Below are positions 14,092 to 22,701 of a DNA stretch of 31,410 bases, piece by piece. How positions within the stretch are numbered: the first letter of the stretch is position 1; each line of letters starts with the position of its first letter. Made by a program: the position numbers and the translations under genes. Under the pieces are notes generated by a model. It was not told the origin of the DNA. It saw only the letters and a program-made list of their open reading frames with translations, and searched no databases. Source of the DNA: Pseudomonadota bacterium. GTDB taxonomy: Bacteria; Pseudomonadota; Alphaproteobacteria; Sphingomonadales; Sphingomonadaceae. The stretch is taken from positions 1 to 31,410 of the forward strand of contig JAEXLC010000112.1 of the NCBI GenBank assembly GCA_023445495.1, written 5' to 3'.

Positions 14092-16986
14092 ATGCACTCT
14101 TTCCTGCGTGCGCCTCTCGCGCTCCTCGCCCTTGCCTCGCTCGCCCCGGTGCTGCCGGCCCAGGCCCAGCAGAATACCAACCCCCCGGGTGTCCCCGACA
14201 CCAAGACGGTGGGGCGGCCGGTCCAGACCGCCAAGGATCCCTGGCTCTACGAGAAGAGCGACCTCGTCCATGACGATGCCTGGAAGTTCGGGCGGCTTTC
14301 CAACGGCGTACGCTATGCGGTGCGCAAGAACGGCGTGCCGCCGGGCCAGGTCTCGGTGCGCGTGCGCATGGATGTCGGCTCGCTGATGGAGCAGGACAGC
14401 GAGCGGGGCTTCGCGCATCTGCTCGAGCATCTCTCGTTCCGCGGATCGGTGCACGTGCCCGACGGCGAATCGAAGCGGATCTGGCAGCGCCTCGGCGTGA
14501 CCTTCGGCTCGGACTCGAACGCCAGCACCACCTTCACCGCCACCACCTACAAGCTCGACCTGCCGATGGCGACGCCGGCCGGGCTCGACGAGAGCTTCAA
14601 GATCCTGGCCGGCATGATGTCCGGCCCCGAGATCACCCAGCCCATCCTCAATTCGGAGCGCCCGGTGGTGCTCGCCGAGCAGCGCGAGCAGCCGGGCCCG
14701 CAGGTGCGCCTGCGCGACGCGATGCTCGACCTGATGTTCGCCGGCCAGCCGCTCGCCCAGCGCGACCCGATCGGCACGGTCGAGACGCTGACCGCCGCCA
14801 CCCCGGCGAGCGTGCAGGCGTTCCATGACCGCTGGTACCGCCCGGAGCGTGCCACGATCATCGCGATCGGCGATGTCGACCCGGCGCTGCTCGAGCAGAT
14901 GATCGTCAAGCATTTCTCGGACTGGAAGGGCACCGGCCCGGCCGTGCCGAGCCCCGATTTCGGCAAGCCCGTGGCGGGCAAGCCGGTCTCGGCCAGCATT
15001 GTCGAGCCCGCGCTGCCGGTGCTGACCACGATCACGATCGTCCGCCCCTGGACCGTCGATGGCGACACGGTGATCTTCAACCAGAAGCGGATGATCGACC
15101 TCGTCGCGATCCGCATCATCAATCGCCGGCTCGAGACGCGGGCGCGCTCGGGCGGCACCTATATCGCTGCCGGCGCGGACCTGAGCGACCTGGCGCGTTC
15201 GGCCAACATCACCACGGTGCAGGTGCTGCCGGTCGGCGACGACTGGGAAGCGGCGCTGCGCGACGTGCGCGCGGTGATCGCCGATGCGCAGGCGACGCCG
15301 CCGACCCAGGCCGAGATCGACCGCGAAGTCGCCGAGATCGCCTCGTCGATGCAGCAGCGGATCAACACCGCGCCGGTGGAAGCGGGCGCCAAGCTCGCCG
15401 ATGACCTGGCCGAAGCGGTCGACATCAACGAGACGGTGACGACCCCCGAATTCTCCTATGCGATCTTCAAGGGCGCGGTGGACGGCAAGATGTTCACCCC
15501 GGCCACCGTGCTCGCTTCGTCGAAGACGGTGTTCCAGGGCACCGCGACCCGCGCGATCGTCAACCTGCACACGCCCGATCCGGCGATCACCACCAAGGTG
15601 ACGTCGGCGCTCGAGGCCAATGTCGCCGGCGCCGGCAAGCGCAAGGTGCTGGGCAATGTCAGCTTCGCGGCGCTGCCCAAGCTCGGCCTGCTGGGCAAGG
15701 TGGCGAGCCGCGAGCAGATCCTGCCGGGCACCGGCATCGAGAAGCTGGCCTTTGCCAATGGCGTCACGCTGCTGATGCGCCAGGACCCGTCGGAGACCGG
15801 CAAGGTCTATGTCAATGTCCGCTTCGGCGGCGGCCTGTCGAGCCTGCCCAACAAGGGCGCGACCCCGGCCTGGGCCGGCGAGCCGGCGCTCGTCGCCAGC
15901 GGCGTCGGCAAGTATGGCCAGGAAGAGCTCGACTATCTGACGGGCAATCGCCAGATCGGCGCCGATTTCGACATCGACGACGACGCCTTCACCCTGCGCG
16001 CGCAGACGACCAAGGACGACCTGTCCGACCAGCTCAAGCTGCTCGCCACCAAGCTGTCCGCGCCGGCCTGGGACCCGAACCCGGTCAACCGCGCCAAGGC
16101 GGGCATCCTGTCGGGCTATGCCGGCCTCTCGGCCTCGCCGGACGCGGTGATGAGCCGTGACCTGGAGCGGCTGCTCCACAATGGCGATCCGCGCTGGGGC
16201 GTGCCGTCCAAGGCCGTGATCGAGGCGACCACCCCGGCGAGCTTCCGCAAGTTCTGGGAGCCGCTGCTGGCGACCGGGCCGATCGAAGTCGAAGTGTTCG
16301 GCGACATGGATGCCGAGGCGACGGTGAAGGCCGTGGCCGCCACCTTCGGCGCGCTCAAGCCGCGCGTCGCCAGCATGGCGCCGGCGGTGCCGTTCGAGTT
16401 CCCCGCGCATGTCGCCACCCCGGTGACGCTGACTCACACCGGCCAGCCCAACCAGGCGGCGGCGGTGATCGCCTGGCCGACCGGCGGCGGCACCGCCAAT
16501 GGCGGGATCACCGAGAGCCGCAAGCTCGAAGTGCTCGCGGCGATCTTCCGCGACCGGCTGCTCGACCAGCTGCGCAGCCAGGCGGGCGTGAGCTATTCGC
16601 CGCAGGTCGCCAGCCAGTGGCCGCTGGGCCTGTCGACCGGCGGCAAGATCATGGCGCTCGGCATGGTGCCGCCGGACAAGGTCGACTTCTTCTTCGAGCT
16701 GTCGCGCAAGATCGCGGCCGACCTCGTCGCGAAGCCGGTCGATGCCGACGAGCTCAACCGCGCGCTCACCCCGCTCAAGCAGCAGATCCTGCGCATGTCG
16801 TCGGGCAACATGTTCTGGATGCGCCTGGTCGAGGGCGGCACCTATGACCCGGCCCGTATCGCCTCGGTCGAGACGCTTGCCGCCGACTATTCGCGGGTGT
16901 CCCCGGCCGATGTGCAGGGGCTGGCGATGAAGTATCTCCGCCCGGACAAGGACTGGACGGTGAAGGTGGTGCCGGAGACGAAGTGA
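14092..16986 (+). CDS. Periplasmic M16 (pitrilysin/insulinase) zinc peptidase
   Basis: A 964-residue exported protein. A Sec signal peptide covers 1-25 (hydrophobic core LALLALASLAPVLPAQA). The M16 N-terminal domain carries the inverted zinc motif H109-L-L-E112-H113, with the distal Glu at 189, about 76 residues on as the family requires. Inactive M16 repeats follow to about 500, and a second pseudo-peptidase half (about 560-960) with its M16_C domain completes the clam shell. It is therefore a fused two-half, pitrilysin-like enzyme acting on short periplasmic peptides. GGA lies 5 nt before the ATG. It is a single-gene unit closed by the terminator at 17013-17043. Substrate unknown. Confidence 0.92.
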   Translation: MHSFLRAPLALLALASLAPVLPAQAQQNTNPPGVPDTKTVGRPVQTAKDPWLYEKSDLVHDDAWKFGRLSNGVRYAVRKNGVPPGQVSVRVRMDVGSLMEQDSERGFAHLLEHLSFRGSVHVPDGESKRIWQRLGVTFGSDSNASTTFTATTYKLDLPMATPAGLDESFKILAGMMSGPEITQPILNSERPVVLAEQREQPGPQVRLRDAMLDLMFAGQPLAQRDPIGTVETLTAATPASVQAFHDRWYRPERATIIAIGDVDPALLEQMIVKHFSDWKGTGPAVPSPDFGKPVAGKPVSASIVEPALPVLTTITIVRPWTVDGDTVIFNQKRMIDLVAIRIINRRLETRARSGGTYIAAGADLSDLARSANITTVQVLPVGDDWEAALRDVRAVIADAQATPPTQAEIDREVAEIASSMQQRINTAPVEAGAKLADDLAEAVDINETVTTPEFSYAIFKGAVDGKMFTPATVLASSKTVFQGTATRAIVNLHTPDPAITTKVTSALEANVAGAGKRKVLGNVSFAALPKLGLLGKVASREQILPGTGIEKLAFANGVTLLMRQDPSETGKVYVNVRFGGGLSSLPNKGATPAWAGEPALVASGVGKYGQEELDYLTGNRQIGADFDIDDDAFTLRAQTTKDDLSDQLKLLATKLSAPAWDPNPVNRAKAGILSGYAGLSASPDAVMSRDLERLLHNGDPRWGVPSKAVIEATTPASFRKFWEPLLATGPIEVEVFGDMDAEATVKAVAATFGALKPRVASMAPAVPFEFPAHVATPVTLTHTGQPNQAAAVIAWPTGGGTANGGITESRKLEVLAAIFRDRLLDQLRSQAGVSYSPQVASQWPLGLSTGGKIMALGMVPPDKVDFFFELSRKIAADLVAKPVDADELNRALTPLKQQILRMSSGNMFWMRLVEGGTYDPARIASVETLAADYSRVSPADVQGLAMKYLRPDKDWTVKVVPETK

Positions 16987-17012
16987 GGCTCCGGCCGCAC
17001 GGGTGAAATGCG

Positions 17013-17043
17013 AAGGCCGGGGTGGGAGCCCCGGCCTTTTTCT
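17013..17043 (+). terminator. Rho-independent terminator after the M16 peptidase gene
   Basis: A 10-bp perfect stem AAGGCCGGGG/CCCCGGCCTT with a 6-nt loop, followed by TTTC. It starts 27 nt after the stop codon. Confidence 0.9.
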
Positions 17044-17076
17044 TTGTCAGCCACTGTCGGTTCGACTTTTCCATCC

Positions 17077-17163
17077 GTCACCCTGAACTTGTTTCAGGGT
17101 CCAAGCCTCCCCAGAGGATATCGCCGGTGGCGCATTGGATGCTGAAACAAGTTCAGCATGACG
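17077..17163. repeat. Composite palindromic element (family B), copy 1
   Basis: Two hairpins 32 nt apart. The first is CACCCTGAAC-TTGT-TTCAGGGTCC from 17077, the second TTGGATGCTG-AAACAA-GTTCAGCATGACG ending at 17163. The stems differ in sequence but both pair, so the changes are compensated. The whole 87-bp unit, including the middle, matches the reverse complement of 29167-29256. It lies between the convergent M16 peptidase and acyl-CoA synthetase genes. Confidence 0.85.
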
Positions 17164-17184
17164 AAGGAGGGCGGGGTCCTTTCG

Positions 17185-18966
17185 CTACTTGTACAGCGCG
17201 TCGAGCCGGTCGCCATAGACCGCCTTGAGGATGTGGCGGCGGATCTTGAGCGAGGGGGTCAACTGCTCGTTCTCGATCGTGAAGGGCTCGTCGGCGACGA
17301 TGAACTTGCGGACGCGCTCGATCACCGACAGGTCCTTGTTGACCCGCTCCACCGCCGCGCCGAGCGCAGCCTTGTAGTCGGGATCGTGCGCCAGCTCGCG
17401 GAAGTCGCACTTTGTGGCGGTGTGGGCGCACCATTCGGCGGTCCATTCGGGATCGGGGACGATCACCGCGGACATATACGGCTTCTTGTCGCCGGCGATC
17501 ATCGCCTGGACGATCTCGGGCTGCAGCGTCAGCATGCCCTCGACCTTCTGCGGCGCGACATTGTCGCCCTTGTCGTTGACGATGATGTCCTTCTTGCGAT
17601 CGGTGATCTTGATGCGGCCCTTCTCGTCGATATGGCCGATGTCGCCGGTGTAGAGCCAGCCGTCCTTGAGGACGCGCTTGGTCTCTTCCTCGTTGCGCCA
17701 ATAGCCGTGCATGACGAGCTCGCCGCGCACCAGGATCTCGCCGTCATCGGCGATGCGCACCTCGACATCGGGGAGCGGCGGGCCGACCGTGTCCATCTTC
17801 AGCCCGGCCTTGGGCCGGTTGCACGAGATCACCGGGGCGGCCTCGGTCTGGCCATAGCCCTGGAGGAAGGTGATGCCGAGGCTCTGGAAGAAGATGCCGA
17901 CTTCCGGATTGAGCGGCGCCCCGCCCGAGACCATCGCCTTGATCCGCCCGCCGAACTTCTTCGAGAGCTTCGGCTTGAGCGTGGCGCCGAGCAGCAGGTT
18001 CATCGGCAGGTCGCGGATCCCCGAGGTGCCCGCCGCCTTGCGCCCGCCGATCGCCACGGCCTTGTCGAGCAGGAAGTTGGCGAAATTGCCCTGCTTCTCG
18101 ACCTGCTTGACGATGCGGGTGCGCAGCACCTCGAACAGGCGCGGCACGACGACCATCAGCGTCGGGCGCACTTCCTCGATGTTCGAGGCGAGCTTCTCCA
18201 GCCCTTCGGAATAATAGATCTGCGCGCCGAGCCCGATCGGGAAGAACTGGCCGCCGGTATGCTCATAGGCGTGGCTGAGCGGCAGGAAGCTGAGGAACAC
18301 CTCGTCTTCCCAGCCGAAATCCTCCGAGATGATCGTGCAGCAACCCTCGACGTTGCACAGGATCGCGCCGTGATGCTGCATCACGCCGCGCGGACTGCCG
18401 CCGGTGCCGCTGGTGTAGATGATGCAGGCCAGGTCCTCGCGGCGCCAATTGCACGATACGCCGCGCGGATCGGTGTCGTGCTTGGCGATGAGCGCGCGCC
18501 AGTCATGGAATTCCAGGCTGCTCTGCTGGCCAACGCGCAGGTCTTCCAGGCCGATAATCATCCGGGCGGAGGAAGCGCGGATCGCCGCCGGCAGCAGCGT
18601 CTTGGCCAGCTTGCCGTTCGAGACGATGATCGCGCAGGCGCCCGAATTCTCGATGATGTGCTGGTGATCGCGCTCGGTATTGGTGGTGTAGGTCGGCACT
18701 GTCACGCAGCCCGCCGCCATGATCGCCAGGTCGCTGATGCAGAATTCCGGGCGGTTCTCCGAGACGAGCATCACCCGGTCGCCGCGCTTCAGGCCGAGCG
18801 CGGTGAGCGCTGCCGACAGGCTCGCCACCTGCCGCGCGGCTTCCGCCCAGCTGGTCGGCTGCCATTTTCCGCCTGCCTTGTGCCAGAGGAAGGGCGCATC
18901 GCCCTTTTCCCGCGCGCGCGCGAAGAACATCTGGACCAAGTTCTCAAACCGTTCGAGCCTACGCAT
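17185..18966 (-). CDS. Long-chain fatty acid-CoA ligase (AMP-binding enzyme)
   Basis: A 593-residue adenylate-forming enzyme. The P-loop motif is YTSGTGGSPRG (184-194), with a Gly for the usual Thr in SGTTG. The others are GYGQTEAAP (A5), the A7/A8 region DGWLYTGDIG and ITDRKKDIIV, and the A10 region near the C-terminus (ENEQLTPSLKIRR, where Lys is the catalytic position). Length and motifs fit the FadD15/LACS branch that activates long-chain fatty acids with ATP and CoA at the inner membrane. The start at 18966 is chosen because GGGGAG lies 5 nt upstream; the GTG at 18987 is less likely. It lies 42 nt downstream of the gamma-glutamyltranspeptidase gene and could be co-transcribed with it. 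Confidence 0.9.
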   Translation of the reverse strand: MRRLERFENLVQMFFARAREKGDAPFLWHKAGGKWQPTSWAEAARQVASLSAALTALGLKRGDRVMLVSENRPEFCISDLAIMAAGCVTVPTYTTNTERDHQHIIENSGACAIIVSNGKLAKTLLPAAIRASSARMIIGLEDLRVGQQSSLEFHDWRALIAKHDTDPRGVSCNWRREDLACIIYTSGTGGSPRGVMQHHGAILCNVEGCCTIISEDFGWEDEVFLSFLPLSHAYEHTGGQFFPIGLGAQIYYSEGLEKLASNIEEVRPTLMVVVPRLFEVLRTRIVKQVEKQGNFANFLLDKAVAIGGRKAAGTSGIRDLPMNLLLGATLKPKLSKKFGGRIKAMVSGGAPLNPEVGIFFQSLGITFLQGYGQTEAAPVISCNRPKAGLKMDTVGPPLPDVEVRIADDGEILVRGELVMHGYWRNEEETKRVLKDGWLYTGDIGHIDEKGRIKITDRKKDIIVNDKGDNVAPQKVEGMLTLQPEIVQAMIAGDKKPYMSAVIVPDPEWTAEWCAHTATKCDFRELAHDPDYKAALGAAVERVNKDLSVIERVRKFIVADEPFTIENEQLTPSLKIRRHILKAVYGDRLDALYK

Positions 18967-19008
18967 TCCCTCTCCCCATACGGGCACCCCTTTCCGGGGC
19001 GTCCCGCC

Positions 19009-20727
19009 TTATTCCGACGGCCGGTTCGGCTGCGCGCCCACGCGGGTGATAACGGTCGTGTGGCCCTGTTGGTCCATCACGACGCCCTCGCTGCGCGGAT
19101 CGGCGCCGCCGGTCCAGCGGCCCTTCACCCGCTCGACCGCATTCATCTTGAGCCCAAGCGGGCCCGATTGCACCTTCTCGCCCAGCGCCTGCAGCGCCGG
19201 GACCATCGCGTCAAGCTGGGTGCCCTTCTCGGCCATCGCCATCATGCCCGGCGCGTAGAGCAGGCCAAGGCCGATCGCGTCCTGCGCGGAGAGCTTCCAG
19301 TCGACCACGCCGATGATGCCCTTGGCGACCTGGGCGATGATCGTCGAGCCGCCGGCCGCGCCGATCGCGAGGCGGACCTTGCCGTCCGGACCATAGACGA
19401 TCGTCGGCGCCATCGAGCTGCGCGGGCGCTTGCCGCCCTCGACCCGGTTGGCGACGAGATAGCCGTCCTTCTCGGGCACGATGTCGAAATCGGTCAGCTC
19501 GTTGTTGAGCATCGTGCCGTCCACCGAAAGGCCCGAGCCGAACGGGCTTTCGATCGTGGTGGTCACCTGGGTGACGTTGCCGGCCTTGTCGACGATCGAC
19601 AGCGAAGTGGTGCCGTGCACTTCCATGCTCTGCGCCTTGATCCGCTTCGGCGCGCCGAGCGGCTTGCCGGCCTCGACCACGGCCATACTCTTGTCGGGCG
19701 AGATCAGCGCCGAGCGGCCGGCGAGGTACTTGCGGTCGAGCAGGCCGGCCAGCGGCACCTGCACATAGTCGGGGTCGCCGACATACATGTCGCGGTCGGC
19801 ATAGGCGAGGCGCGAGCTCTCGGCGAACAGGTGCCAGGCGACCGGATTGTCCTTGCCGAGCTTCGCCATGTCGAAGCGCTCGAGCTGCGCCAGGATCATC
19901 AGCACGGTGACGCCGCCAGAGGAGGGCGGGCCCATCGAGCAGATCTTGTAGGCACGGTAGGTGCCGCACAGCACCGGGCGGTCCTTGGCGGCATAGGCGG
20001 CAAGGTCGCCCACCGTCATCTTCGACGGGTTGCGCGCGGCATTGTTGACGGTGGCGACCAGCTTCTCGGCCTGTGGGCCGACATAGAAGCTGTCCGGGCC
20101 CAGCTTCGCGACGCGCTCCAGCAATGCCGCCTGCTGCGGGTTGGTGACGCGGGTGCCGGTGGCGAGCGGGGTGCCGTCCGCGCCGTAATAGATGGCGCGG
20201 GTGCCGGCATCGACATGCGGGGCATAGCTGCGCAGCGCATTGGCGAGGCGCGGCGACACCTCGAAGCCGTCGCGCGCGAGCTTGATCGCGGGCTGGAACA
20301 GGCGGGCCCAGGGCAGCTTGCCGCCACGGGCATGCGCCAGCGCCATCGCGCGCAACGTGCCGGGCACGCCGACGCTGCGCCCGCCGGGTACCGCGGCGCG
20401 GTGGTCGAGCGGCTTGCCGTCGGGGCCGTAGAACCAGCGATTGTCCGCCGCCATCGGCGCCGCCTCGCGCCCGTCGATCGTGCGGATCTTGTTGGTCTTC
20501 ACATTATACTGGAGGAAGAAGGCGCCGCCGCCGATGCCGGCGCTCTGCGGCTCGACCACGTTGAGCGCGAGCATCGTGGCGATCGCCGCGTCGGTGGCGC
20601 TGCCGCCCGCGTTGAGGATCTCGGTGCCGGCGGCCGCCGCACGGGGATCCGCCGCACTCACCACACCCTGGGCCGAAGCCGCGACAGGCGCGGCAAGGAA
20701 CGCGAACAGCAGGATCAGCTTCTTCAT
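19009..20727 (-). CDS. ggt: Gamma-glutamyltranspeptidase (periplasmic, Ntn hydrolase)
   Basis: A 572-residue exported proenzyme. The signal peptide is about 1-19 (ILLFAFLAAPVAASA). The large subunit contains AGGSATDAAIA and GIGGGAF motifs. Self-cleavage is expected before Thr373 in HGTTSLSIVD, where the family usually has TTHxS; here a Ser replaces the His after the two Thr. The small subunit has ESPFGSGL, MLNNELTDFD, RPRSSMAPT and AAGGSTI, all typical. It cleaves gamma-glutamyl bonds of glutathione and related peptides, releasing Glu for transfer or hydrolysis. Only a weak AGGG precedes the start. It is followed by the acyl-CoA ligase gene with a 42-nt gap. Confidence 0.93.
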   Translation of the reverse strand: MKKLILLFAFLAAPVAASAQGVVSAADPRAAAAGTEILNAGGSATDAAIATMLALNVVEPQSAGIGGGAFFLQYNVKTNKIRTIDGREAAPMAADNRWFYGPDGKPLDHRAAVPGGRSVGVPGTLRAMALAHARGGKLPWARLFQPAIKLARDGFEVSPRLANALRSYAPHVDAGTRAIYYGADGTPLATGTRVTNPQQAALLERVAKLGPDSFYVGPQAEKLVATVNNAARNPSKMTVGDLAAYAAKDRPVLCGTYRAYKICSMGPPSSGGVTVLMILAQLERFDMAKLGKDNPVAWHLFAESSRLAYADRDMYVGDPDYVQVPLAGLLDRKYLAGRSALISPDKSMAVVEAGKPLGAPKRIKAQSMEVHGTTSLSIVDKAGNVTQVTTTIESPFGSGLSVDGTMLNNELTDFDIVPEKDGYLVANRVEGGKRPRSSMAPTIVYGPDGKVRLAIGAAGGSTIIAQVAKGIIGVVDWKLSAQDAIGLGLLYAPGMMAMAEKGTQLDAMVPALQALGEKVQSGPLGLKMNAVERVKGRWTGGADPRSEGVVMDQQGHTTVITRVGAQPNRPSE

Positions 20728-20856
20728 GGCCCTAGCCGTAGCGGGCTTTGGCCGGGGCGCAAAGACGCTACGGCCAGGGGCAAACGATCGGATGGTTGCG
20801 TGGGGGTATAACCGGGCGCAATCTCCCCCGGTATCGCGATCAACAGGAGGGTTCGC

Positions 20857-21429
20857 ATGACCACCGCCTCGACATTCGCCTCTCCCTCGCTCCTGCGCGC
20901 GCTGGCCAGGCGCTGGTGGCTGTTCACGCTGCGCGGGGCGGCGGGCATCGCCTTCGGCTTCCTCGCGCTGATCTGGCCGGCGGTAGCGCTGCTCACTTTG
21001 GCGATCGTCTGGGGCGCCTATGCGCTGACCGACGGCGTGTTCGCGCTCGCCGCCGCCATGTCGGGCATGCGGACCGGCGACACGCCGCGCTGGTGGCTGG
21101 CGCTTACCGGGCTGGCGGGCATCGCCGCGGGCCTGCTCACCTTCATCTGGCCGGGGATCACCGTGCAGGTGCTGCTGTTGCTGATCGCCGCCTGGGCGCT
21201 GGTCACCGGGGTGATGGAAGTCGCCGGCGCGATCGCGCTGCGCAAGGAGATCGAGGGCGAGATCTTCCTGATCCTCGCCGGCCTCGCCTCGATCGCGTTC
21301 GGTGTCGCGCTGCTGGTCTGGCCCGTCGCCGGGGCGATCAGCGTGGTGTGGCTGATCGCCTGGGTGTCGATCTTCGCCGGCGCGACCTATGTCGCGCTGT
21401 CGCTGCGGCTGAAGAAGCTGGCGGGGTAG
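20857..21429 (+). CDS. HdeD family (DUF308) membrane protein
   Basis: A 190-residue protein that is almost all membrane. It has six predicted helices in three similar hairpins, each with the family pattern GxxxGxxxxxWP: AAGIAFGFLALIWP, LAGIAAGLLTFIWP and LASIAFGVALLVWP. HdeD-like proteins are linked to acid or envelope stress in enterobacteria, and their molecular role is unknown. The start is well supported by AGGAGG 6 nt upstream of the ATG. It is a single-gene unit, divergent from ggt and convergent with pyrD. Confidence 0.9.
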   Translation: MTTASTFASPSLLRALARRWWLFTLRGAAGIAFGFLALIWPAVALLTLAIVWGAYALTDGVFALAAAMSGMRTGDTPRWWLALTGLAGIAAGLLTFIWPGITVQVLLLLIAAWALVTGVMEVAGAIALRKEIEGEIFLILAGLASIAFGVALLVWPVAGAISVVWLIAWVSIFAGATYVALSLRLKKLAG

Positions 21430-21441
21430 GCGTTCCCAATT

Positions 21442-21462
21442 CCCCTCCCTGAAAGGGAGGGG
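21442..21462. repeat. GC-rich hairpin (family C), copy 1, between convergent genes
   Basis: CCCCTCCCT-GAA-AGGGAGGGG, a perfect 9-bp stem without a T-run. The same design occurs at 30954-30975. It lies between the ends of the HdeD-like gene and pyrD. Confidence 0.7.
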
Positions 21463-21474
21463 AGTAGAAGAAGC

Positions 21475-22449
21475 CTAGGCCAACTCGCGCGCGATCGCCC
21501 GGGCTAACCCCGGCCCCTTGTACACCAGCGCCGAATAGACCTGCACCAGCGTCGCCCCGGCATCGATGCGGCGCTTCGCTTCGTCGGGGCTGTCGATCCC
21601 GCCCGCCGAGATCAGCGGCAGCGCGCCGCCGGCGATCTCCAGCGCCTCGACCAGCTTGGCGCGGGACAGCTCGGTGAGCGGCTTGCCCGACAGGCCGCCG
21701 GCTTCCCCGGCATGGGCCGAGCGCAGCGGCGGGCGCGAGATGGTGGTGTTGGAGACGATCAGCGCATCGACATGATTGTCGATCGCCGCCTGGATCGCGC
21801 CTTCCAGTCCGGCGCGGTCGAGATCGGGCGCGACCTTGAGGAACAGCGGGGTCTTGCCGCGCGCGGCATGGCTGGCGGCGAGCAGCTCGTCGAGCGCCGG
21901 GCGGCTCTGCAGGTCGCGCAGGCCCGGCGTGTTGGGCGAGCTGACATTGATCGTGATGTAATCGGCGAGCGCCGCTGCCTTGCCGACGCCGAGCGCATAG
22001 TCGGCGACGCGGTCGTCGCTGTCCTTGTTGGCGCCGACATTGATGCCGAGCAGCCCCTTGCGCGGCCCCAGCCCGGCGATGCGAGCGAGCGCCGCGTCGA
22101 TCCCGCCATTGTTGAAACCCATGCGGTTGATCACCGCTTCGTCCTCGACCAGCCGAAACAGCCGGGGCTTGGGATTGCCCGGCTGGGGGCGGGGGGTGAG
22201 CGTGCCGACTTCGACCGCGCCGAAGCCCAGTGCGAACAGTCCCGGAATCGCCTCTGCATCCTTGTCGAGCCCGGCCGCGAGCCCGATTCGGTTGGGAAAG
22301 GTCAATCCTCCCAATTGGATGGGTGATTGCACCATTTCGGATGAGAAAGGCGTGCCGAGCGATCCCCAGAGCGCAAGGGCGCGGATCGCGGCGCGGTGCG
22401 CCTTTTCGGCGTCGAGCGCGAACAGCGCGGAGCGGAAGCCATAGGTCAT
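21475..22449 (-). CDS. pyrD: Dihydroorotate dehydrogenase (quinone), class 2
   Basis: A 324-residue flavoenzyme oxidising dihydroorotate to orotate with quinone, the fourth step of UMP synthesis. Class 2 is shown by the N-terminal membrane-contacting helical extension (about 1-35, ALFALDAEKAHRAAIRALAL) and by the catalytic-base Ser in NVSSPNTPGLR (168-178). FMN-binding blocks GLAAGLDKDAE, NRMGFNNGG, VSNTT and SAGGIDSPDEA are present. The start at 22449 has AAGG about 8 nt upstream; ATG 22455 (two residues longer) is nearly as likely. The open frame to 22566 is leader. It is divergent from the araC-type gene across a 252-nt gap. Confidence 0.93.
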   Translation of the reverse strand: MTYGFRSALFALDAEKAHRAAIRALALWGSLGTPFSSEMVQSPIQLGGLTFPNRIGLAAGLDKDAEAIPGLFALGFGAVEVGTLTPRPQPGNPKPRLFRLVEDEAVINRMGFNNGGIDAALARIAGLGPRKGLLGINVGANKDSDDRVADYALGVGKAAALADYITINVSSPNTPGLRDLQSRPALDELLAASHAARGKTPLFLKVAPDLDRAGLEGAIQAAIDNHVDALIVSNTTISRPPLRSAHAGEAGGLSGKPLTELSRAKLVEALEIAGGALPLISAGGIDSPDEAKRRIDAGATLVQVYSALVYKGPGLARAIARELA

Positions 22450-22552
22450 GGGCATGGCCTTCGCATCGGATTTTCCCTCCGTAAAGCTGCGTATGTCGAT
22501 TCCTTCCAATACGCTGGCGGAGGGCCGGGCTAGACGGGAACTGCGACCCGAG

Positions 22553-22577
22553 GGGTTTCCGCTCAATGGGGGAACCC
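22553..22577 (+). ncRNA. Stable hairpin, part of a possible small RNA or leader
   Basis: GGGTTTCC (22553-22560) pairs with GGGAACCC (22570-22577) over 8 bp, including one G-U pair, around a 9-nt loop GCTCAATGG. It is followed after 9 nt by the terminator hairpin at 22587-22624. The two together look like a structured transcript end in a region with no ORF. Confidence 0.3.
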
Positions 22578-22586
22578 TTTCCTTTT

Positions 22587-22624
22587 GGCCCGGTTGGCTT
22601 CGGCTAACCGGGCCACTTTTCTAT
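22587..22624 (+). terminator. Rho-independent terminator with UUCG tetraloop, upstream of araC-type gene
   Basis: A 12-bp stem (22587-22598 with 22603-22614, one G-U pair) capped by C-TTCG-G, the extra-stable tetraloop. ACTTTTCTATTT follows on the plus strand. The T-run exists only on the plus strand, so it terminates plus-strand transcription. No plus-strand ORF lies between pyrD and this point, so it ends either a small RNA or the leader of the araC-type gene (attenuation). Confidence 0.7.
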
Positions 22625-22701
22625 TTGGCGACCACGCGGTATATTTGGCCTACAAAACAGGGAATCCGAGGAGGGGAAAACTCGGATGAACAGGGCATAA
22701 C

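Noticed and set aside
14029..16437. 802-codon open frame antisense to the M16 peptidase gene
   Set aside because: Arg-, Ala-, Asp- and Gly-rich product with no domain; the sense strand encodes an intact peptidase with signal peptide and zinc motif.
17158..20811. Very long open frame (1217 codons) on the plus strand
   Set aside because: It lies antisense to the acyl-CoA ligase and ggt genes, which have clear motifs. Its product is low-complexity (rich in Arg, Ala, Asp, Leu and Val) as expected for the opposite strand of GC-rich genes.
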